Under the pieces are notes generated by a model. The model was not told the DNA's origin. It saw only the letters and a program-made list of their open reading frames with translations, and did no database searches. A stretch of DNA of 64,000 bases, from NCBI GenBank assembly GCA_963745665.1, contig CAVUYE010000002.1, forward strand, positions 62,001 through 126,000, given 5' to 3'. This stretch comes from Bog-473 sp963745665. GTDB lineage: Bacteria; Actinomycetota; Acidimicrobiia; Acidimicrobiales; RAAP-2. Shown in pieces: positions 58,078 to 64,000 of the stretch. The position numbers were made by a program, and so were the translations under genes. Within the stretch, counting starts at the first letter, position 1. The number at the start of each line of letters is the position of its first letter.

Positions 58078-58924
58078 CGCGCAGAGGGCGCGAGCGGAGA
58101 AGAGCGGTGGCGCCCCTGGTGAGGACTGACTGGTAGAGGGTCGCCGGGAGTCTTGACACCAGATCGATCACTTTGGCATCAGGCCCGATAAGGGCGCGGC
58201 GACGGTCGCGGCGGACTGCCGTGAGGATCTGTGAGGCCGCTTTGTCAGGACTGGTTATGAAGGCCCGCTCGAAGTCCCTTGTCGCCTTTTCGGGATCTCC
58301 GGCAACGTCTGCGATGCTCGCGTCCATACGTGCGTTCCGCGCGATGTTCGTCTTTATCCCGCCGGGGTGGATCGTCGTGACGGAAACGCCCGCACGTTCG
58401 ATCTCGAGCTCCATGCGCAAGGCATCGGAGAAACCGCGGACGGCGAACTTTGCGGCGTTGTAAGCGGACTGGGAAGGGAAGCTGATCAGGCCGAAGACGC
58501 TGGACACATTCACGATGTGACCCTCGCCGGACTGCTTCAAGTACGGCAAGAAGGCTTTCGACCCGTACACCACACCCCAGAAGTTGATGTTCATCAGCCA
58601 CTCGAAATCCTCGTAGGACATCGACTCAACCGTGGCGCCGAGTGCCACGCCCGCATTGTTGATGACGAGGTTGACTCTCTCGTGGTCGCTGGCCACATGT
58701 TCTGACCAGGCATACACCGCGTCCCGGTCGGCGACATCGAGATGCTCGGAGGTGATCTTGACGCCGAATCCCTCGCACTGCGCCACCGTCTCGGCCAAGC
58801 CGACATCGTCGATGTCGCTGAGCGCGAGATGCGCCCCCTGCCGTGCCAGCGCGTTGGCCAGCGACCGTCCGATGCCGGACCCGGCGCCTGTGAGGGCGGC
58901 GACGCGGCCGCTGAACTCTCTCAT
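58052..58924 (-). CDS. Short-chain dehydrogenase/reductase
   Basis: 290 aa from ATG 58924. Classical SDR: ALTGAGSGIGRSLANALARQG, NLVINNAGVALG, HIVNVSSVFGLISFPSQSAYNAAKFAV (Ser and YxxxK). SDIDD after strand 2 suggests NAD(H). The C terminus is longer and basic (ALLRSRPLRVRPGRRIR). This subtype is common next to BVMO and hydrolase genes in mycobacteria. It is the third gene of the leftward run after a ferritin-like protein and a BVMO, 19 bases after the latter. Confidence 0.9.
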   Translation of the reverse strand: MREFSGRVAALTGAGSGIGRSLANALARQGAHLALSDIDDVGLAETVAQCEGFGVKITSEHLDVADRDAVYAWSEHVASDHERVNLVINNAGVALGATVESMSYEDFEWLMNINFWGVVYGSKAFLPYLKQSGEGHIVNVSSVFGLISFPSQSAYNAAKFAVRGFSDALRMELEIERAGVSVTTIHPGGIKTNIARNARMDASIADVAGDPEKATRDFERAFITSPDKAASQILTAVRRDRRRALIGPDAKVIDLVSRLPATLYQSVLTRGATALLRSRPLRVRPGRRIR

Positions 58925-58943
58925 CGTCGGTCCTCCACCCTTC

Positions 58944-60455
58944 TCAGGACGCCAAGGGTTCGGGGGCCCTCTCGGGTGTCCACGAACCGGAGAACTCCAT
59001 GACGGAGTCCTCGACGTCACTCATCTTCAGGGCGCGGAAGTCCCGTAGATAGCTTTGGTGCACCTTCCACGGGTGCGCGGATCCTTGTTTTGGCAGCAGG
59101 TGGGCGGAGCGCTGGATGTACCCGGAAGTCAGCCCCAGAATCGGGCCCGACGCTGTGGCGGCGGTCGCGTCGCGGGCCACGCACCGGCTGACGCCGCGCT
59201 CTCGCATGTGATTCAGCAGACGGCACACGTAGTCGCACGTGAGGTCGCACTTCAGCGTCCAGGACGCATTGGTGTAGCCGATCGCCACGGCCACGTTCGG
59301 CACGCCCTCGATCATCATCCCCTTGTAGATGAGGCGGGTCGCCGGATCGACCGGCTCACCGTCCACGGTCAGGGCGATTCCACCAAGGAACAGGAGTTCC
59401 AGGCCGGTGGCGGTGACGACGATGTCGGCCTCGATCTCGCTGCCCGACGCGAGGAGGAGGCCCTTCCCAGTGAAGCGCTCGATCTGATCGGTGACCACCG
59501 CTACCGCGCCGCTGGAGATGGCCTTGAAGAGGTCGCCGTTCGGCACGGCACAGAAGCGCTGGTCCCACGGGTCGTAGCGGGGAGTGAAGTGGGTGGCGAT
59601 GTCATACCCGAGAGGAAGCTGGCGTTCCAAGCCCTTGGTCAGCATCCGCCGGACCATCTTGGGGTACCTCCGGCTCACTTGGTAGAAGGCCTGGGTCAAG
59701 ATGGCATGGAACCACTTGGCTGCGGTTCCGGCTTGTTTCGCCGGAAGGACCTTGCGCAGCATCGCCACGACGGGGCTCTTCTCGGGCAGGGACGCGATGT
59801 AGGTGGGCGAACGCTGCAGCATTGTGACGTGGGCGGCGGACCGCGCCAGAGCAGGGACGAGTGTGACGGCCGTCGCCCCACTGCCGATGACCACGATCCT
59901 CTTGCCGGCATAGTCCAACCCTTCGGGCCAGGCCTGCGGATGCACCACGGTGCCGGCGAAGTCGGCCATGCCTTCGAAGTCGGGCAGATAACCGTGGTCG
60001 TAGCGGTAGTAGCCGCTGCAGGAGAAGAGGAAGGAAGCGGTGACTTCGACGGTTTCGCCGCTGTCCGTGCGCTCCGCACTGAGGTGCCAGAAGGAATCGG
60101 TCGTGGACCAGTCTGCTGCGGTGATCCGGTGGTTGAAGCGGATGTGGGCATCAATTCCCGATTCCCTCGCGGTGTCCTTTATGTACTGCAGTATGGAGTC
60201 GCCGTCGGCGATCGACTTCTCGCCGTCCCAGGGTCGGAACGAATAGCCCAGGGTGTGCATGTCCGAGTCGGAACGGATCCCTGGATAGCGGAAGAGATCC
60301 CACGTCCCCCCGATGGCGTCCCGCGCCTCGAAGATGCCGTAGTCCGCCCAGGGACACTGGGTCTGGAGGTAGTGGCCGGCGCCGATACCAGACAGCCCCG
60401 CGCCCACGATCACGACGTCAAGATGTGTCGAGCCTGTTGCAGTCCTCAGCTCCAT
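58944..60455 (-). CDS. Flavin-containing monooxygenase, Baeyer-Villiger type (EthA/MymA-like)
   Basis: 503 aa. FAD loop VVIVGAGLSGIGAGHYLQ, then ARDAIGGTWDLFRYPGIRSDSDMHTLGYSFRPW, in pieces DAIGGTWDLFRYPGIRSD and MHTLGYSFRPW, as in EthA-like BVMOs. NADP loop IVVIGSGATAVTLVPALA. FTPRYDPWDQRFCAVPNGDLF is also typical. It would insert oxygen into ketones or oxidise sulfur compounds; relatives activate ethionamide. Overlaps the previous gene's stop by one base. Likely substrate: a ketone formed by the SDR encoded next to it (inference). Confidence 0.92.
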   Translation of the reverse strand: MELRTATGSTHLDVVIVGAGLSGIGAGHYLQTQCPWADYGIFEARDAIGGTWDLFRYPGIRSDSDMHTLGYSFRPWDGEKSIADGDSILQYIKDTARESGIDAHIRFNHRITAADWSTTDSFWHLSAERTDSGETVEVTASFLFSCSGYYRYDHGYLPDFEGMADFAGTVVHPQAWPEGLDYAGKRIVVIGSGATAVTLVPALARSAAHVTMLQRSPTYIASLPEKSPVVAMLRKVLPAKQAGTAAKWFHAILTQAFYQVSRRYPKMVRRMLTKGLERQLPLGYDIATHFTPRYDPWDQRFCAVPNGDLFKAISSGAVAVVTDQIERFTGKGLLLASGSEIEADIVVTATGLELLFLGGIALTVDGEPVDPATRLIYKGMMIEGVPNVAVAIGYTNASWTLKCDLTCDYVCRLLNHMRERGVSRCVARDATAATASGPILGLTSGYIQRSAHLLPKQGSAHPWKVHQSYLRDFRALKMSDVEDSVMEFSGSWTPERAPEPLAS

Positions 60456-61342
60456 CAGGCTGCGGATCCGATCAGCTTGTCGTTCAAGGCACCGTCCTTA
60501 CCGAAGAGCTTGTGCCGCCAGGATTCCACCAATTCCGTGGTGTCGCTGTCGTCTGGATGGAAGTCGGGACGGTTGTAGTCCTTGAGTTGGGCCCAAATGG
60601 CAGGGTCCGCCAGGGGCGAGGTCTTGAGCCGTCGCCAGCTCTGGCGCAGGTTGCCCTGGCGGTAGGTGGCGCGGTCCCCGAGCAACGAGAGCGCGACGGC
60701 CAGTCCCATGCCCAGAACGAAGCCGAACCGGAAGAAATTCATTGTCCAGACGCGGAGGCGCTCGCCACCCCCGACCGCCTTGTAGACATCGAAGGCCACC
60801 GCCTTGTGCTCGGACTCCTCGAGCGCGTGCCAGACGAACAAGTCGCGGACGGCGTCCGCCCCCATGAGGTCGCGGATCTCCTCGTTTGTGAGCACGAGCT
60901 CCGCCAGCGTGGCGGTGAAGTGCTCGAGCGCGGCGGTGGCGGCCAGATTCGATATGGGCGGAAGGATGCGCTCGCGGAAGCGCAGCCCTGCCTTTGTGAA
61001 GCGCTCGTACCTCTTGGTCGGGTACCCCAACACGTCGAGCCGGTCGTTGAAGACCCTGTGCTCCCGTCCGTGGACGGCTTCTTGCCCGATGAACCCGGCG
61101 ACCTGACGCTTGAGCGCCGGATCGGTGATCCGGTCCCGGTAGTGACGAACCGACCGCACGAAGTAGTCCTCCCCGTCGGGGAACACGGACGAGAGCGCCA
61201 TGATCACGTGCCCGGAAATGAGATCGCCGTCGGCGGCGAAGTCATGTGGCAGGTCCCGCATGGACTCCTCGAAGGTCATACGCCGCGTCGGAACCGTCCG
61301 TTCGGCGTTGCTGGTCTGGGCCACTGTGGACGCCTGTGTCAT
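60455..61342 (-). CDS. Metal-dependent hydrolase of the PF10118 family (ferritin-like fold)
   Basis: 295 aa. Recognised by SSVFPDGEDYFVRSVRHYRD, FIGQEAVHGREHRVFN (E...H..EH) and LFVWHALEESEHKAVAFDVY (second EE-x-EH), which would bind a di-metal site in a four-helix bundle. A membrane-like helix (about residues 205-225) lies near the C terminus. Often found with BVMO and SDR genes in mycobacteria; the exact reaction is unknown. First gene of the operon, 73 bases from a divergent TetR gene with an operator between. Confidence 0.87.
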   Translation of the reverse strand: MTQASTVAQTSNAERTVPTRRMTFEESMRDLPHDFAADGDLISGHVIMALSSVFPDGEDYFVRSVRHYRDRITDPALKRQVAGFIGQEAVHGREHRVFNDRLDVLGYPTKRYERFTKAGLRFRERILPPISNLAATAALEHFTATLAELVLTNEEIRDLMGADAVRDLFVWHALEESEHKAVAFDVYKAVGGGERLRVWTMNFFRFGFVLGMGLAVALSLLGDRATYRQGNLRQSWRRLKTSPLADPAIWAQLKDYNRPDFHPDDSDTTELVESWRHKLFGKDGALNDKLIGSAA

Positions 61343-61386
61343 CTCTCTCGCCTCCCGCTCGGCTGCGACCGCTCATGGTAGACTAA

Positions 61387-61403
61387 TTGAGTGATTTACT
61401 CAA
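61387..61403. promoter_or_regulatory. TetR operator TTGAGT-N5-ACTCAA
   Basis: Perfect 6-base arms in an AT-rich divergent promoter between the PF10118 gene and the TetR gene. Confidence 0.75.
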
Positions 61404-61415
61404 ATCCTCTATTCC

Positions 61416-62042
61416 ATGGGAGTTGCCGTGGTCGCTGACGCTGACCCCACACAGGGGACAAAGGGAGCCCAGACCCGTCGGGCGATCCTCCAGGCGGCGA
61501 TCACGCGCTTCGGCCGGGACGGGTTTCGTGCCACCTCGGTTGCTGACATCGCCCGGGATGCCTCGGTCGGTGGGACGGTCGCCTATGCCTATTTCCCGAA
61601 CAAGGAGGCATTGTTCCTGGCCGCAGTCGACGAGGATGCGGCTGGGGTCATCCAAGAGGGCCTCGCGACCGTGTTGGGGCAACCGGACGTCCGGCGCTGG
61701 CACGACACCTTGATTTTCACCCTGGTAGACGCCGTTTCACACCACCCGCTGGCGCGCCGGTTGCTGGCCGGTTTGGAGCCCGATGTGACGGTCCGGGTCC
61801 TCGAGATCCCCGCGCTGAACGAGCTGCGCAAGGCCTGTACGGAGCTCTTGCGTACGGGCCAGGCGGCCGGTACGGTGCGCGCCGATATCGACCCCGCCGC
61901 CGTGGGGAACGGCATCATCGCCCTGATGCTGGCGGTCCTCATGTCCGTCACCCAGCTCGGGAGTGAGCCGGCGGTGGCGTATTCGCGCGACGTGACGGCC
62001 GTATTCGAGGCGGCGCTGACGTCACCGACCGCCGCTGGCTGA
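61416..62042 (+). CDS. TetR-family regulator
   Basis: 208 aa. HTH: AILQAAITRFGRDGFRATSVADIARDASVGGTVAYAYFPNKEALFLAAVDEDA, in pieces FGRDGFRATSVADIARDAS and VAYAYFPNKEALFLAAVDED. The start is taken at ATG 61416. Likely represses the divergent PF10118-BVMO-SDR operon and itself through TTGAGT-N5-ACTCAA. It could also reach the MFS gene that follows in the same direction. Ligand probably a ketone or lipid (inference). Confidence 0.92.
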   Translation: MGVAVVADADPTQGTKGAQTRRAILQAAITRFGRDGFRATSVADIARDASVGGTVAYAYFPNKEALFLAAVDEDAAGVIQEGLATVLGQPDVRRWHDTLIFTLVDAVSHHPLARRLLAGLEPDVTVRVLEIPALNELRKACTELLRTGQAAGTVRADIDPAAVGNGIIALMLAVLMSVTQLGSEPAVAYSRDVTAVFEAALTSPTAAG

Positions 62043-62112
62043 CCAACCTGGCAGCATCGCCCCAGGCCCGGGGTGCCTGAGCCGCCCCTGTTTCCCCTGT
62101 TTCATGACCCTG

Positions 62113-62128
62113 ACGTTAACGTTAAACT
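62113..62128 (+). promoter_or_regulatory. Palindrome ACGTTAACGT and -10 box TAAACT
   Basis: A 10-base palindrome (62113-62122) lies directly before TAAACT (62123-62128), which is 7 bases from the GTG at 62136. This looks like a leaderless promoter with an overlapping repressor site. Confidence 0.5.
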
Positions 62129-62135
62129 TGGGGAA

Positions 62136-63930
62136 GTGAGTGCGACGACCCTGGCCAACGGCAACGGTTCGGCCCCCGTCGGCCTGGCGGGCCCTGGCCA
62201 GTCGTCGTACCGCTGGATCGCACTGGCAACGGTCACCCTGGGCACGCTCATGGTGTTCATCAACCAGTCCATCGTCCTCATCTCCTTACCCGACATCTTC
62301 CGCGGCATTCAGCTCAATCCGCTGACCCCCGGCAACACCGGCTACCTGCTCTGGATGCTGATGGGTTTCACGGTCGTTCTGGCGGTGCTGGTAGTCACCC
62401 TGGGCCGCGTCGGCGACATCTTCGGCCGGGTCAAGATCTTCAACCTCGGCTTCATGGTCTTCACCGCCTTCTCGCTGCTGCTCGCCGTGACCTGGTTCAC
62501 CGGGACATCGGCTGCCATCTGGCTGATAGCGATGCGCATCGGGCAGGGGGTCGGCGGGGCCATGCTCTTTGCCAATTCGTCGGCCATCATCACCGACGCA
62601 TTCCCCTCCGACCAGCGTGGCCTTGGTCTGGGGATCAACAACACTGCGGCCATCGCGGGCTCATTTGTCGGACTCGTCCTCGGCGGCGTGCTGGCGCCCG
62701 TCGAGTGGCATCTGGTCTTCCTGATCTCGGTGCCCGTCGGCATCCTGGGCACCCTTGTGGCCTACGTGAAGCTCGAGGAAAGGGGGGTGCGCACACCCGG
62801 CCAAGATCGACTGGCTAGGGAACGTCACCTTCGCCGCCGGCCTCATCTTGGTGTTGGTCGGGATCACCTATGGACTGCTCCCCTACGGCGGGCATTCCAT
62901 GGGCTGGACCAACCCCAAGGTGCTGGTCGAGATCTTCGGTGGCGTCCTCGTGCTGATCGTCTTCGGCTTTGTCGAGACCAGGGTAAAGCAGCCGATGTTC
63001 AAGCTCTCCCTCTTCCGCGTCCGTGCCTTCTCGGCGGGAAACGTGGCGAGCTTCCTCGCCTCGCTGAGCCGGGGCGGTTTGATGTTCATGTTGATCATCT
63101 GGCTGCAGGGCATCTGGCTCCCTCTGCACGGCTTCAGCTTCTCCGAGACACCGTTGTGGGCCGGTATCTACATGATCCCGTTGACCATCGGGCTGTTAGC
63201 GGCGGCGCCTTTGAGCGGCATGCTGGCCGACCGCTACGGTGCCCGGCCCTTCGCGACGGGTGGGTTGGTTCTCGCCGCGCTCACCTTCATCCTCCTGAGC
63301 TTCCTGCCGGTCAACTTCTCCTACATTGGCTTCGCCGCACTCATCTTTTTGAACTCCGTCGGGATGGGCATGTTCATCGCGCCGAACCAAACCGGGATCA
63401 TGAACAGCTTGCCCGCCGACCAGCGAGGCGCCGGTGCGGGAATGGCGGGGACCTTCAACGCGTCAGCCCAGGTCCTGTCCATCGGAATCTTCTTCACGCT
63501 CATGATCCTCGGGCTGGCCTCGACGCTGCCGTCGGCGCTCTACCACGGCCTCACGGCCCAGGGCATCAGCCCAGCGGTGGCGGCGAGGGTGTCCCACCTC
63601 CCGCCAGTCGGCAGCCTCTTCGCGGCGTTCCTGGGGTACAACCCGATGCAAGTCCTGCTGGGCCACGCCGAACTGTCCCGGCTGCCGCACTCGACTGCCC
63701 AGTACCTGACCAGTCGTCAATACTTCCCGCACCTGATCGCGCCCGCTTTCTCGAAGGGTCTGACCGAGGCGTTCTCCTTCGCGGCCGGTGCGTGTCTCCT
63801 CGGAGCCGTGGCATCGCTCCTCCGAGGCGGCAAGTACCACCACGAAGATGTCCAGACCGTCGAGGCGCACACCGACCGGGTCCCAGCCCAGGAAGCCGTG
63901 GCCGAGACGGAGTCCTTGGTGGTGGATTGA
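62136..63930 (+). pseudogene. MFS drug-efflux transporter (DHA2 type) split by a one-base insertion
   Basis: From GTG 62136 the first frame gives VFINQSIVLISLPDIFRGI (helix 1), VTLGRVGDIFGRVKIFNLG (motif A) and RIGQGVGGAMLFANSSAI. It continues up to VAYVKLEERGVRTP. The rest is one frame over: AKIDWLGNVTFAAGLILVLV to the last helix and ESLVVD, ending at 63930. One extra base between 62782 (a run of six G) and 62801 explains it. Repaired, the protein is about 597 aa with 14 helices. Directly downstream of the TetR gene. Confidence 0.82.
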
Positions 63931-63953
63931 AGTGGCTGTCTCGACGCAGCGTC

Positions 63954-63960
63954 AGGAGGT
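63954..63960 (+). promoter_or_regulatory. Ribosome binding site AGGAGGT
   Basis: Strong Shine-Dalgarno sequence 4 bases before the GTG that opens the last, cut gene. Confidence 0.7.
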
Positions 63961-63964
63961 GAAG

Positions 63965-64000
63965 GTGACCACATCCGCCCTGAAGGAAGAGGGCGACGCC
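63965..64000 (+). CDS. Start of a gene cut by the window edge
   Basis: GTG 63965 after a perfect AGGAGGT. Only 12 codons are visible (TTSALKEEGDA), too few to name it. It follows the MFS gene by 34 bases. Confidence 0.55.
   Translation, partial: MTTSALKEEGDA

Noticed and set aside
1..64000. CRISPR array or transposase
   Set aside because: No regularly spaced repeats and no transposase or recombinase frames were seen.

Overview
This window is high-GC bacterial DNA. The best fit is an actinomycete of the class Acidimicrobiia. The evidence is the secreted protein with repeated YWLVASDGGIFNYG-type units, a phosphotransferase fused to a DUF6285-like domain, a deazaflavin (F420)-type oxidoreductase, many TetR/SDR/LLM/MFS genes, and frequent GTG starts. 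Taxonomy is inferred from these gene types only.

Layout. (1) 1-8.8 kb: purine and pyrimidine core genes. purQ (cut by the window edge) is separated from a tight purL-purF-purM-pyrE run by an amidase-like secreted protein, two hypothetical genes and a methyltransferase. (2) 8.8-11.1 kb: a large secreted protein made of eight Cys-pair blades plus six 42-43-residue repeats. (3) 11.2-25 kb: a catabolic and accessory block with cyclase-type hydrolase, deazaflavin reductase, beta-lactamase-like esterase, epoxide-hydrolase-like enzyme, LLM oxidoreductase, zinc alcohol dehydrogenase, SDR, CrtC-like protein, kinase-DUF6285 fusion, MFS/HxlR pair, amidase and an old-yellow-enzyme. (4) 25-30.5 kb: MFS pump, PASTA lipoprotein, membrane protein, PIG-V-like glycosyltransferase and a frameshifted GT4 glycosyltransferase. 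(5) 30.6-32.9 kb: a three-gene cassette of small Tat protein, DUF4331 protein and 108-aa protein. (6) 32.9-49.4 kb: a visibly more AT-rich accessory stretch with acetolactate decarboxylase, Mug and AlkA-type DNA glycosylases, phosphotransferase, MFS, several TetR/MarR regulators with clear palindromic operators, a Rieske oxygenase, an alpha-L-rhamnosidase-like enzyme and a hydrolase-adenylate cyclase fusion. (7) 49.4-54.1 kb: an overlapping operon read leftwards, ferredoxin - phosphodiester glycosidase - ubiA - dprE1 - dprE2, which would make decaprenyl-phosphoryl arabinose. (8) 54.2-55.2 kb: a histidine-kinase remnant, a folded 76-nt inverted-repeat element, tRNA-Phe and tRNA-Asp. (9) 55.3-64 kb: lipid/ketone catabolism (crotonase operon; ferritin-like protein - BVMO - SDR operon) with two TetR regulators and a frameshifted MFS pump.

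Three patterns run across genes. First, eight genes between 30.3 and 62.8 kb are each split by a single-base indel. This means either genuine decay or uncorrected sequencing error; the left half shows at most one doubtful case. Second, at least eight genes have a TANNNT box ending 6-7 bases before the start codon, which suggests leaderless transcription. Third, nearly every regulator gene has a good palindrome in its own upstream region.

Most interesting: the DprE1/DprE2/UbiA operon headed by a translationally coupled ferredoxin, with alanine at the residue that is the benzothiazinone target cysteine in Mycobacterium tuberculosis; the Tat/DUF4331 cassette; and the structured element beside tRNA-Phe.
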